DNA from: Otis tarda
Lineage: Eukaryota > Chordata > Aves > Otidiformes > Otididae
Reading direction: 5' to 3'
Length of the DNA stretch: 64,000 nt
Assembly (NCBI GenBank): GCA_026413225.1
Contig: CM048553.1
Location: 97,438,190 to 97,502,189 of the forward strand
Under the pieces are notes generated by a model, which was not told the origin of the DNA, searched no databases, and saw nothing but the letters and a program-made list of their open reading frames with translations. Within the stretch, counting starts at the first letter, position 1. The number at the start of each line of letters is the position of its first letter. A program made the translations under genes and the position numbers. This document shows positions 11,938-23,279 of this stretch, one piece after another.

Positions 11938-14253
11938 TTTTATGGGGTAATTCATATATGTAATAGTGTGTGCATTTAAAATTGGATGTAGGAAGGCTTT
12001 AAGTGCCTAAAATAAAGGCTGTAGAAGTTGAATTTTCATGAGGTCAGTTGATTGACATGTCCCTACTTAACTTAGAGTCCTGCCAGCACCGACACTTCTG
12101 CTTGTACACGTGCCTGAACTGCTTTAATCTGAGTGGTGTCACACCTGTCTCCTACTTAAACCTGATTTTTTGCATAAATCTCCTGACAGCAATGCTGTGA
12201 AAGGAGCATTCTGCTTCTCCAGAAGTCATGCTGTGAAAGCATCTGTGCCATATCGATGTGGTCAGGCCTATTAGGAAATGCAGTGACTTCTGCAATTTCT
12301 TCCAAGATGTCGCAAGAAGAAGGGACTGGGCCAGTAAAGGGAGATCTGAATGCCTTGCATCGCTTGTGATGGTCTTTTGCTGTGTGGTGCAAGTAGTGTG
12401 TGACCTTCCTTGGTGTAGCTATGGTCTTGTGATTACAGTGATATCCTGAATGGTGGGAGAGAAAGATGTGAACACCTGGAATTAAAGAGGAGTATACATC
12501 CTGGAAATCCTGGCTGCTAGGTTTTTACATGGAGGGTAGACATAATCCTGGTAGAAAGGCAGAATTTCATACCTGTTTTCCTGCTTGCTGTTTCCCTCTG
12601 GCTGCTGGCAGTTACACACATTAATGTTCTGAGGTGTCTGATTCTTCTCAGGCACTGCCTGCTGAAAGCCAAAGGCCATATACATGTTCTGCACCGTATA
12701 CCTGCACAACAGGATTAGAAACTGCTAGTCCGAAGGGATCTCTGTCTGTTATTCCTGGGTCTCCCAACTCATGGTAGCACTTCTGAGGAGAGGGCAAAGA
12801 AGGAGAAGTGGTGAAAGGTTCCTGACTGGTGGTCTTCCACTTTGCTGTGCTTTCCACCTACCCTAGAAGAGGCTTGAGGACTGTTAGAATTACTTTGAAA
12901 TGACAATAATTTGTGATTGAATCTGAAAGGGCCACCAACGGATGCAGGATTTGGAGGAGGTGTGAAGACAGACACTTTCATCTGCCAACCCTCAAGATTC
13001 AACCTGCTAGTTCAGTGAGCTCACAAATAGAATAACCATCCATGGAGGGATGTTCTTTTGATTTAATTAAGATACCTTTCTGAAATCTAGGTAAATGATG
13101 TAGGAAGATAAGGGTTAACTTGTAATAGAATTTAATTATTTAACCAAGGGAAAAAAACTCATGATTTTTAAAAGGTTTTTCTTTTTAAAAAAAAAAAAAA
13201 AAAATCAGACATTCAGTTTGTGATTTGGTGGCTGCTGGAAAGCCATAAATCCACATTCACACTAACTTTTTAATTAGAGCCTTATTCTTAGTAAGTGATT
13301 AACAAACTTAGTTGAGTCATCACCCACAAGCTAGTCAGTGGGTACATATCATCAGATCCTCATTCGTACACAAACTCCCTCATTTTCAGCCCCAGCTTGT
13401 CAGCTGCCACCGGCCCTGGAGGCATGGACTGAACAGAGCTGTCAGCCCTCAGGATTCAGTTGCAACACTTGTGATATTTGGTGTTTTACTTAATGCCTCA
13501 GTTTTTGCATTGTTGTTGTTATGCAAGAATCTCCATCCTCTCTGCAGAAATAAATTCTTGTTTTCTTTTTTCCCCCTAAATGAGTAGATCAAGCTTGAAC
13601 TACGAACCTTACAGAATACAGGGGGAAAAAAAAAAAGGATAATGCCACTGTGATTTCTTTTTAATGTCATTTTAACTGACAAAGAGAACAAGTAGGGTTT
13701 TTTTGGTGCTTGATATTGGTAGTACTGTAAAAATTACTGAGGGTTTGTTTTCTTGATCCATTTATCTCCATCTGCAGTGGTAGAAAATTGTAATAGGTTA
13801 ACTGCTAAAATGGCTTCTTTTAGCAAATACTTCTGTTAACGATAAATACCTGTTCTTTTCAATGCCAGTAAAGATTCATCCCAGGTAAACCACTTGGAAG
13901 AAGCATTTCGTTATAGCCATGGGGAGGTTGTGATCTATCTTCAGTAGACTGTTTTTCTTTGTTTAAAAGCCCTTATGAATTGCAGTTGGAAACACTTCCA
14001 TGGCATTACGCTGTGTCAGTGCCATGCCCCATCTGTCCATTCGAAGGCAGGGATTAGCTCTGTGATAAAGTTCATCGGTCACTTCTGTTGTGGTAGGTTG
14101 ACATTTCAGGACTTCTTGTATACAACTGGTTTACCAGATCCTGGTGTACCTTACAGTGATTTTTCTCTCTGTTGTGAGTAATGAAAAAAAGATACCTTGT
14201 GTTTTCTTGAGGCTACCTGGCTCTTGAAAGAAGTACTTTAAAAAAATTTCTTT
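11938..14253. other. Intronic interval with a cluster of minus-strand ORFs
   Basis: No gene can be assigned. Overlapping minus-strand frames at 12156-13002 are listed separately. A long A run lies at about 13186-13204. Nothing else was recognised. Confidence 0.5.
12156..13002 (-). pseudogene. Possible frameshifted retro-pseudogene, unidentified
   Basis: Four minus-strand open frames follow one another here in different phases: 13002-12769, 12857-12648, 12709-12482 and 12392-12156. Their residue composition is mixed and protein-like, for example FNHKLLSFQSNSNSPQASSR and QNINVCNCQQPEGNSKQENR. This is the pattern left by a coding sequence broken by indels, but I recognise no family. No poly(A) tract or target duplication was found. 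Chance open frames remain a real alternative, and the call is weak. Confidence 0.2.
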
Positions 14254-14258
14254 CATTG
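14254..14258. repeat. Target-site duplication CATTG, left copy
   Basis: Identical to 15397-15401. Confidence 0.85.
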
Positions 14259-14440
14259 TGTCGTAGTTCAGCCCCGATCGGGACCAGACTACGCAGTCTC
14301 TCTCTCGCTCCCGGCACCCTCCGAGAGAAAAGGAGGAGATGATATAAGAAAAACGGCTCAAGGTTTGAGATAAGGACAGGGAGAAATCCTTAAAGTTACC
14401 GTTACGGGCAAAACAGACTCGACTTGGGGAAAACTATTCA

Positions 14441-14446
14441 TTTATT
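14441..14446 (-). terminator. LTR polyadenylation signal AATAAA
   Basis: TTTATT on +, AATAAA on the LTR sense strand, about 190 bp before the 3' end of the LTR. The same hexamer is at the matching place in the copies at 19824 and 51353. Confidence 0.6.
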
Positions 14447-15215
14447 TCTAAAATTAGCAGGAGAATGAGACAGGGAACAAGATAACCTCCCCCCACCCCT
14501 CCCTCTTCCCGGGCTTAACATTATCTATACTACCTTCCCCTCCCGAGCGGCACGGGGTGGGGGAAGAGGGAATGGGGGTCGCGGTCAGTTCATCACGCGC
14601 TGTTTTATGCCGCTGTGTCATCGTCGGGGGAAGAACTCCTCGCATTCCTCCTCTGCTCCATCGTGGGGTCCCTCCCATGGGCCACAGTCCTTCGTGAAAC
14701 TGCTCCGGCATGGGTCATCTCTTCCATGGGGGGCAGTCCCTCTAGAACAGCTGTCCCAGCGGGCCCTCCACGGGCCACAGCCTCCTTCAGGCCTCCACCT
14801 GCTCCAGCGTGGGGTCCTCCATGGGCTGCAGGTGGATCTCTGCCCCTCCGTGGACCTCCATGGGCTGCAGGGGGACAACCCACTCCACCATGGTCTTCAC
14901 CACGAGTTGCAGAGGAATCTTGGCCAGGAGCCGCATTACTCCTCCCCCTCCTTCTTCACTGATCTTGGCGTCTGCAGCCGTTCCTTACAACAGGCTGGCA
15001 GACGCCTCTCAGGATCCTTTTTACATCTAGTTCACTTCTCATCTCCTCTCCACTTCTTGCAGCCAGGCCGGGCCGAGTTGGGCCCAGTCGGCTGCCTGGC
15101 AGGAGGCCAGAGGGTGAGGCCTGCAAGGCCCACAAGGCTCGCGCCTCCCCCTCTCTGCCCCCCGCTCAGCTGCTTCACATCTTCTCTCTTTTTTTTTTTT
15201 TTCTGTTTTCCCCTA

Positions 15216-15223
15216 CTTAAATA
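15216..15223 (-). promoter_or_regulatory. LTR TATA-like box
   Basis: CTTAAATA on +, TATTTAAG on the LTR sense strand. It lies between the CCAATTGG-containing U3 and the long R region, and recurs in the other family A copies. Confidence 0.5.
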
Positions 15224-15396
15224 CGTTATCGCAGAGGCGTTATCACGGGACGTTCCGCTACCAATTGGCTCGGCCTTGGCCAGTAGCGGTTCCGCCCTAG
15301 GCCCAGCCGAGTCCACTGAACAAAGGGGAGCGACTTCTAGCAGTTTCCTACAGAAGCTACCACCTTAGGCCCCCCCTCACTAACAAAACCAGAACA

Positions 15397-15401
15397 CATT
15401 G
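15397..15401. repeat. Target-site duplication CATTG, right copy
   Basis: Pairs with 14254-14258. Confidence 0.85.
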
Positions 15402-17259
15402 TAATAGGACATAAAATAAAAGTCACAGTGCACACTTTTTCTTTAGAAGGGCCGCTGTCAGTGCGCAGTTTTCTCCACTTAATGGGACCTCAGAAAGTAT
15501 TGACAGCCTTTAAGTTACATGAACTCCCAGGACAATAGCCCTCTGGATCTTAAACTGTGATGTAATACAAAATTCTCAAAAGCATATATTACATGTGAAA
15601 TATTATCTGCGGGATGCCTCTACTAACATTTAAACCTTATAAGCTATTCAGCCACCCTCTTTTTATAACATGTACATCTAGGATGGTTATCATTATCTTG
15701 AAATGCAACACAAGCCAGTTCTTTCACTATACTGTTCGTGTTTCCATTCTGGTGTGTCTGAATGTCTGCATCATTGTACTACGCGAGTGCTTTTTTCATA
15801 CTTAAAAATAGACTCAATAACCATCTTCCTTCTCTGCCTTTCATTTTACAACTGCAGTAGCAGCTACATTTCCTGTCTCAATAGCACTTACGAAGCAATT
15901 AGGCAAATTTGGGACAGATCTTGCTATTGAATGCTAGACAGATTTCTCTTTATCCTCGCTAGGACTTGTGCGTGTGAAAGCTAACAGATTATACCCTAAT
16001 GGCCTGCTTCTTTTCCTGTCCCTGCAAGACATGCTCTTCTCATTTTACACACGGGCCATTTGATTTGGTTCCACAAAATGAAATTAATGGATCCTCTAAT
16101 TGGTCATTTGTAATTAATTAGTATAAAAAATTATTTATCTTTGTCTCTGCTACACCTTCTGTTGTCTTCAGTGACTACTGCTCATGGTTGTACTGTTGAA
16201 GGAAATTATTAGCACACAAATTAGAAAGACTTGTAAAAAGTAAAATAAAACTATTTTTTTAAAATGCCAAATACCTCCAACAGTTAAAATTTTCAGTATT
16301 TCTGTAAAAATCTCACTGTTTCAACTAAATTGAGGGAGAAAATAACAATTTTTATCAGGTAAAATCAATTAATCTTACCTAGCACCATGATTAAGTGCAT
16401 ATTATCAAAACTAAATATTCTCTATATTTCTGTTTAAAAGTTAAATATACGATAAAAGAGCAGACCAATGACACCAATCCATTGCTGTACTTATACCCTG
16501 TAATAACTTACAAAGATGTATAAATTGGAAAATCCCCCAGACAGAACGTTACTTAGACTGTCCCAATAAATTACACTTCCTCCACAGAAGCAATGCATAT
16601 CAATAAGATTGTCCAACATACCTCAGTGTTTCCTGTTATTACTCCTCCCTTCTGCCACACACAGGCACACATCTCCTTTAAAACTATTGGGATTCATAAG
16701 CATGCTATATGCAGATTTATTGCCCTCCTTCTTCTGGAGGATTTCAAACCTGCATCTATCACCTTCTCACAAAGACCCCCTAAACCATCAGTGCATTGCC
16801 TGTCTCAACAGTTTGGGGGAGGTTGCATACCCTTTTGTCAAAATAGTCACATTTTGTATTCCTAAAGAGAACTTTCTTGCTGAATTCCAGAGGAAAGACA
16901 TACATTTTGAAAGGAGCAATAGAAATTATAAGGAAGGCTTAATTGTGCAAAAATCATGCATTTTGAAAGTAATAAAAAATTCTGCTACAGACATGAAGCT
17001 TGAGCCACCTGTGACTGTAAACCACCAGTGTGATCTGTATGCAAAAAGTAATTCAGTTTTGTCGTGTCAGGGCATTCTTGATAGGAACAGGATAAAATTA
17101 AGACATTGGTAATCACCTCGTTAAATCATTAGAATATTCTGCAAAAATCTGGCCAAAATGTTCACAGAATTTAGACCAGAAGAGCCCAAAAGAAGTGAAT
17201 AAGAGAATGGAAGATGTAACTTGGTGGAAGAGATTAAAAATATCATAACTTGTTTACTG
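15402..17259. other. Intronic interval, no gene seen
   Basis: AT-rich. A 167-codon open frame at 16609-17112 (+) has no recognisable family, no repeat content and no splice context, and is best taken as chance. Confidence 0.55.
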
Positions 17260-17480
17260 AAATGATGATGAGAGAGTACACAAATATTTTCCAGCTACCT
17301 TTGAGGCTCGTTATCAAGGAGGAAGAATAATTCCTTCTGTTGAAAGAGCAAATGTACAGTGGTCATAAATTATTTAGATTGGAAGGTTTTAAAAAAGTTT
17401 CTAAACGTCCAAAGAGTGAAGCTCTGGGACAGCCTACATCAAAGGAGGTGGTGGGGGCAGAGAGATATGAAATATTTAAT
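17260..17480 (+). mobile_element. Very old CR1-like fragment
   Basis: The run TGAAGCTCTGGGACAGCCTA then CATCAAAGGAGGTGGTGGGG resembles the decayed CR1 block encoding LWN-LP-EVV in sense orientation, preceded by an ATTTAGATTGGAAGGTTTT stretch comparable to the RLDIRK block. Similarity is only local. Confidence 0.4.
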
Positions 17481-17999
17481 GGCTGTGTGTAGAGTGTGTT
17501 ACTGTGTTTATATAGGGAAAGCATGAGAAACTGTAGAGAGTTTGTGGTGAAGCAGCTAGGCTTAGGATGAGTCGTTGAATGTCTGACTGGTTGGTAAACC
17601 CGGGGGGGTTTAGAGGTTTTGAGGCCCTGGTGGTTGTGATTATTTGGACAACAATAATATAAATATCACATAAGTAATCATATTACTTAAGGTTTTCTGC
17701 TAGATGCCCTCAAGGACCGGGAAGGATTTCAAACTCTAAGATGAATAACTTGGTTTTTTTCTACTTGTTCATTTATTTGTTTATTGCCTTACTTTTTAGC
17801 ATTGGAAACTGGCTACAGAAAGAGAAAAACAGTAGGGCAAGGCGTGATGGTATTCCTGTTAGTAGGCAGCTCTTTCACTTGGTGTGCCCTGCTCATGGGT
17901 GCAGGTGGCTGCCTTGGTTGGGATCAGGGTCATGGGTGTGCCACCTCAGGCTAGTGGTGACTCCCTTCCTCTTCTTCTTCGCCATGCAAGACATAGCAC

Positions 18000-19450
18000 A
18001 TCAGGCTGTTAGGGTATGAGGTAACAAGTTTGTTTCCATGAGAACAAAGAAGCAGAGGGACAATGGCAGATGGAGGAATCCCAGAAGCTTTATCAGGGAA
18101 ACAGAGCATCCAGATCCAGCTACTCACAGGTCTACTGTGGGAGAGCCAATGGTCTCACACCGTTGTCCAGGTGTGAGACCCATCAAGATCAGTCAGTGGA
18201 AGAGGGTCTTGGGACCACTTGTGAAAAGAGGGAGGTTACTGGCTATAGGGTGTGGGAATCGTTATGGGAAGTAGGGGAAGAATGTCTTGGGATAGTGTGA
18301 GACTTGTTATGGGATGTTCAGAGGAGGAGCCACAAGCAGGGAAAAAGAGAGATGTATCAAGGTAAACCATGGAGGAACAAGCACGAGAAATAGTGGAGAA
18401 AGGAGTTAAAAGAGGCTGGTTGTGTGTAAACAGGTTGCTGGTACTACTACACTTATCTGTCTATGCCCTGTGTCTGACCAGCACCATTTGTCCTGTCTTC
18501 TCACTAAACTCAATTTCTAACTAGTTTTCTGTCTGAGGGCTCTATTCTGTGCATATGTATGCGTAAGGAGGTCTAAGTGCTGGCAGCTGGAGTGGGGACC
18601 ATGGCTCACAGGGTCCATGTGTCTGCAGTGCCAGAAACTAGTGCAAGTGCAGATACGTATGCAGTGTATGATCACGAGCAAACATGGAGCCAGACTAGCT
18701 GGTGAGCAGGGTAAGATGCCTGGCAGCCAGGTACTGAAGCAGCGAAAGGTCTGGGCCGGAGAGTGGAGAGACGAGAGGATCTGAGAGCTGGCTGCTGGAG
18801 GGACCAGGAAACCAAAACTACTTATGAAAGGGACCACAGAGCCTGGGGGACAGCTGAGAGACCCCATTGCCTGTGTCCGCCTGAGATGACTGGAGACCAG
18901 AGGACCCAAGGGAGAGTTACTGGGTAGGCTGAGAGTCTAAGGCCAGTGGCTGGAAAGACCTGCAGCGTGCACCTGTGTGCCCGAACACCAGCGATAGGAG
19001 CAGGCCTGGGGGTCTCAGGGGCTCGCATACGTCCAGGCACCAGCACCTGGGGAGACCTGGGTGTCCTGGTCTGGACAAGACTGAGTGCCTAATCCCAGCT
19101 GCTGGAGGAGTCCCTGTTTTGTATATCTATATATATTTCCCACTAAAGCACTTTCATCCTGATTGGCCAGAAAGGGAAACAGGATGAAGCCATTGGTGCT
19201 GTCTGTGTTTCTGTGAGTGCTGTGGTTTTTGTCTGTGTTCATCTGTGTGGTTGACCATGTGTATGTGTGCATTTGTATATGAGTATGTGTATATTCTCTA
19301 TATAGGGAATACCTGCTCAGCCCCGCTACTGGCTAGCCCTGGGGGCACAGAGCTATGGCAGCCTTGTCTCTGTTGGCCCACTGGATTCATCAACTCTAAC
19401 AAAGGTCATTAGAAGTTTCACAGAATAAATTCACTGTTTCTTTGTAGGTC
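18000..19450 (+). repeat. Unclassified repeat-like block, possible old LTR
   Basis: This block is more GC-rich than its surroundings and has a texture unlike the neighbouring intron: many near-repeats of CTGG/CAGG-type words, a perfect 11-bp stem-loop (18151-18180), and a TG-rich stretch (about 19190-19295). An AATAAA at 19424-19429 lies just before the sequence returns to normal. I could not place it in a family, and the boundaries are approximate. An old avian LTR is one reading and unique GC-rich sequence is another. Confidence 0.35.
18151..18180. repeat. Perfect inverted repeat (11-bp arms, 8-nt loop)
   Basis: GGTCTCACACC at 18151-18161 and GGTGTGAGACC at 18170-18180 are exact reverse complements, separated by GTTGTCCA. 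Confidence 0.85.
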
Positions 19451-19823
19451 AAGGGCATTGGCAATGTTTCTCATCTTTCTGTGCTCTTGTTTTGTGGCAT
19501 GTCATTCCTCTCTCTATGGGGGTTTTACTATGAGTTTTCAGTTTAATAAAGTGAATATTTTGTGGATAAAGGGTTATTGGAGCACATGCTCTCTAGATTC
19601 TTCTTACTGCATGGTATCCTGCAATTACTGAAATGGGATTTAATGGTCAAGGTGTAGTTTTATATTGCAGTAGGCAGATTACACTGACTGTATGCCACCA
19701 ACTGAAAATGGTTGCTTTTTCAGTAGTTGTATCACTTGGAGCTTCTGGATTGATCTTGTGTGTAACCTCTGGAAAGAAGCACAAAAGAAATGGTTGACCT
19801 CTCCTCCTGTTAGTTCTCGTAAT

Positions 19824-20986
19824 CGTCGTAGTTCAGCCCCGATCGGGACCAGACTACGCAGTCTCTCTCTCACTTCCCCCACCCTCCGAGAGAATAGGGA
19901 GAGATAAGGTAAGAAAAAAGGCTAGAGGTTTGAGATAAGGACAGGGAGAAAATCCTTAAAGTTACCATTACGGGCAAAACAGATTCAACTTGGGGAAAAC
20001 TATTCATTTATTACTAAAAACAGCAGGATAATGAGACAGAGAACAAGATAACCTCCCCCCACCCCTCCCTCTTTCCAAGCTTAACATTATCTCTACTACC
20101 TTCCCCCCCCCGAGCGGCACAGGGGGGGAAGCGGGAATGGGGGTTGCGGTTAGTTCATCACGCGTTGTTTCACGCCGCTGCTTCATGGTCGGGGGAAGAA
20201 CTCCTCACATTCCTCCCCTGCTCCATTGTGGGGTCCCACCCATACACCACAGTCCTTTGTGGAACTGTTCCGGCATGGGTCATCTCTTCCATGGGGTGCA
20301 GTCTCTCCAGAACGGCTGCCCAAACGGGCCCTCCACGGGCCACAGCTGCCTTCAGGCATCCACCTCCCCTGATGTGGGGTCCTTCATGGGCTGCAGGTGG
20401 ATCTCTGCTCCTCCGTGGACCTCCATGGGCTGCAGGGGGGCAACCTGCTCCACCATGGTCATCACCACAGGCTGCAGGGGAATCTTGGCCAGGAGCTGCA
20501 TTACTCCTCCCCGTCCTTCTTCACTGACCTTGGCGTCTGCAGCTGTTCCTCTCACAAGAAAAGTTCTTCACAACAGGCTGGCAGATGCCTCTCAGAATCT
20601 CTTCACATAATCCAGCTCATCTCCTCTCCACTTCTTGCAGCCAGGCTGGGCTGAGTTGGGCCCAGTCAACTCCCTGGCTAGAGGCCAGAGGGTGAGGCCT
20701 GCAAGGCCCATGAGGCCTGCGCCTCCCCCTCTGGGCCTCTGCCCCGCTCAGCTTCTTCACATCTTCTCTTCTCTCTTTTTTTTTCCTGTTTTCCCCTTCT
20801 TAAATATGTTATCGCAGAGGCGTTATCACAGAACATTCTGCTACCAGTTGGCTCGGCCTTGGCCAGCAGCAGATCCTGTTCAGTGGACAGGCCCGGCCAA
20901 GTCCACTGAACAAAGGGGAGCAACTTCTAGCAGTTTCCTATGAAGCTACCACCTTAGGCCCCCCCTCACTAAACAAAATCACGACA
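19824..20986 (-). mobile_element. Solo LTR, family A (about 1163 bp)
   Basis: Same family as the copies at 11285, 14259 and 51353. The TATA-like box (complement of 20799-20806) and AATAAA (complement of 20007-20012) are in the same order. The left terminus reads CG rather than TG, a single change, and the right terminus is ACGACA. No clean 5-bp duplication is visible: flanks are GTAAT on the left and TTAGTAAT on the right, so the insertion edge has probably changed. The antisense open frame kept in the full-length copies is interrupted here. Confidence 0.88.
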
Positions 20987-21828
20987 TTAGTAATGTGTTC
21001 TTAGACTCAGCTGCTGTATTGACATATATCGTCACTAGATGACAAACTCCACTCCTGCTGGAGTACTGGTAACACTCCTGTTCATACACAAAATCATGTC
21101 CTTTTTGTTGCTGAATTCCATTGTCAATTCATATTCAGCCTTGTGAACTATTATATGGTCAGATTTTTTTTTTTTACTCCATGCAAGACAAACAAGTTCC
21201 TTTGTAGCTTTTTTTAATTTGGTAGGTTTCATTGTTCCTAATTGTGTAAAGGTTTTTCATTTGTTCTAGCTGAGTTTAATCCTATTTTTTTCCAGAATGT
21301 TTATCTCATTTACCATTGTTCTGAATTCTGCAACTGCATTTCTATATCTTGGATCCATTCTGAACCGTGATCTACAAGTGTAGTAGCTTACATGTTATTT
21401 CATCATTTGATCCCATAAGATAGCAGAACTGGAATACACTCTGTGAAACTGGACTAGATCATATGATATCCAATGAAATTTTCGTAGCTAATTTTCTTGT
21501 ACAATTTTTGAGCTACTTGTATATTAGCTGAATAGTAGTTTAGCCTGCTTAGGATAGTTATTAGCCTCTTTAGAAAATATCGTATGATAGCGTCAAAAGC
21601 CCTGTTAAAAATAACGTGTGGTTTCCCTTGTTTCTCCTTCAAGTACAAAGTTTGTTCTCTGTTAAAAAAAAAAAATTATATGACTGGTTTAGCATTATTT
21701 GCCCTTTATGTTTATGAAGGAGTCGGCAGTGAAAAAGAAACAAACTTGAAAACAAAGTTAGTTAGGCAGTAAAAGTGTGTACTTCAACATCTGTCCAAAA
21801 TCTAAAAAAATCAAAATTATCTTTAGAC
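20987..21828. other. Intronic interval, nothing recognised
   Basis: AT-rich sequence between the LTR and the CR1. No gene or repeat was identified. Confidence 0.55.
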
Positions 21829-23279
21829 ATAGAATCATAGAATCATAGAATGGTTAGAGTTGGAAGGGACCTTCAAAGGTCATCTAGTCCAACCCCCCTG
21901 CAAGAAGCAGGGACATCCCTGACTAGATCAGGTTGCTCAGAGCCTCATCCAGCCTGGCCTTGAACATTTCCAGGGATGGGGCATCCACCACCTCTCTGGG
22001 CAACCTGTTCCAGTGCTCTACAACTCTCATTGTAAAAAATTTTTTTCTAATATCTAATCTAAACCTAGCTCCTTCTAATTTAAACCCATTACCCCTTGTC
22101 CTATCACAACAGGCCCTACTGAACAGCCTCTCCCCATCTTTCCTGTAGGTCCCCTTGAAGTATTGGAAGACCGCTATCAGGTTTCCCCGGAGCCTCCTCT
22201 TCTCCAGGCTGAACAGCCCCAACTCTCTCAGCCTGTCCTCATAGGAGAGGTGCTCCAGCCCTCTGATCATCTTGGTGGCCCTCCTCTGGACCCTTTCCAA
22301 CTGGTCCATGTCCTTCTTATGTTGGGGACTCCAGAACTGGACGCAGTACTCCATGTGGGGTCTCACCAGGGCAGAGTAGAGGGGCAGAATCACGTCCCTC
22401 GACCTGCTGGCCACGCTCCTCTTGATGCAGCCCAGGATGTGGTTGGCCTTCTGGGCTGCAAGGGCGCATTGCCCACTCATGTTGAGCCTCTCATCCACCC
22501 GCACTCCCAAGTCTTTCTCCTCAGGGCTGCTCTCAATCCATTCTCCGCCCAGCCTGTATTTGTGCCTGGGATTGCCATGACCCAGGTGCAGGACCTTGCA
22601 CTTGGCCTTGTTGAACTTCATGAGGTTGGCACGGGCCCACCTCTCCAGCCTGTCCAGGTCCCTCTGGATGGCATCTCTCCCTTCCAGCGAGTCGACGGCA
22701 CCACACAGCTTGGTGTCATCGGCGAACTTGCTGAGGGTGCACTCTATCCCACTGTCCATGTTGCAGACAAAGATGTTGAACAGGGCCGGGCCCAACACGG
22801 ACCCCTGAGGGACGCCACTGGTGACCGGTCTCCACTTGGACATTGAGCCGTTGACCACCACTCTCTGAGTGTGGCCATCCAGCCAACTCCTTATCCACCG
22901 AGTGGTCCTTCCATCGAACCCATGCCTCTCTAGTTTAGAGAGAAGGATGTCGTGCGGAACAGTGTCAAATGCCTTGCACAAGTCCAGGTAGATGATATCC
23001 GTTGCCCGTCCCTTGTCCACCGATGCTGTCACCCCGTCATAGAAGGCCACCAGATTGGTCAGGCATGATCTGCCCTTGGTGAAGCCATGTTGGCTGTCAC
23101 CAACCACCTCCTTGCTCTCCATGTGCCTTAGCATGGTTTCCAGGAGATTCTGCTCCATGACCTTGCCAGGCACAGAGGTGAGGCTGACTGGCCTGTAGTT
23201 GCCCGGGTCTTCCTTACTCCCCTTTTTAAAAATGGGGGTTATGTTCCCTCTCTTCCAGTCATCGGGGACCTCACCAGAC
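21829..23279 (-). mobile_element. CR1 LINE, 5'-truncated, open reverse-transcriptase frame
   Basis: About 1.45 kb of CR1 in minus orientation. The 3' end carries TCATAGAA repeats at 21829-21850, and the truncated 5' end is at about 23279, next to unrelated sequence. It contains the second half of the ORF2-type protein and the 3' UTR. No stop interrupts the frame, so this is one of the younger CR1 insertions here. CR1 copies by target-primed reverse transcription and leaves few or no target duplications; none was seen. Confidence 0.95.
21923..23278 (-). pseudogene. CR1 ORF2 fragment: reverse transcriptase, C-terminal half
   Basis: Reverse transcriptase of a non-LTR retrotransposon, which copies CR1 RNA onto nicked genomic DNA. 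The open frame runs from the truncation ([20 protein letters not shown]) through [66 protein letters not shown] and the catalytic FADD at 22715-22726 to the carboxy end [16 protein letters not shown]. All of these are expected for the RT fingers-palm-thumb order. About 450 codons are open, but the endonuclease domain, ORF1 and the promoter are missing, so the copy cannot move by itself. An internal GTG or ATG start is not biologically meaningful. The frame without stops suggests a recent insertion. Confidence 0.93.

Larger units (their letters stand above)
14259..15396 (-). mobile_element. Solo LTR, family A, full-length copy (1138 bp)
   Basis: The ends are TGTCGTAG...CAGAACA, flanked by a perfect 5-bp duplication CATTG. 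LTR sense is inferred as the minus strand, because in that direction a TATA-like TATTTAAG (complement of 15216-15223) precedes an AATAAA (complement of 14441-14446), giving the U3-R-U5 order. Its length is identical to the inverted copy at 51353-52490 and the sequences are nearly the same. A 253-codon frame on + (14607-15368) is antisense to the LTR and is discussed in the findings. No retroviral interior is present, so this is a solo LTR formed by LTR-LTR recombination. The short 5-bp duplication is usual for ERVL-like elements. Confidence 0.92.

Noticed and set aside
14605..15316. Other overlapping frames across the LTR at 14259 (for example 115 aa + and 92, 86, 94 aa -)
   Set aside because: They arise from GC-rich LTR repeats, and the same frames recur in the other family A copies. 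There is no retroviral gag, pol or env similarity.
16609..17112. 167-codon ORF on +
   Set aside because: No recognisable domain, no codon or splice context; long frames of this size can arise by chance in 64 kb.
21933..22846. Plus-strand ORFs of 71 and 227 codons across 21.9-22.8 kb
   Set aside because: They are antisense shadows of the CR1 reverse transcriptase frame on the minus strand.
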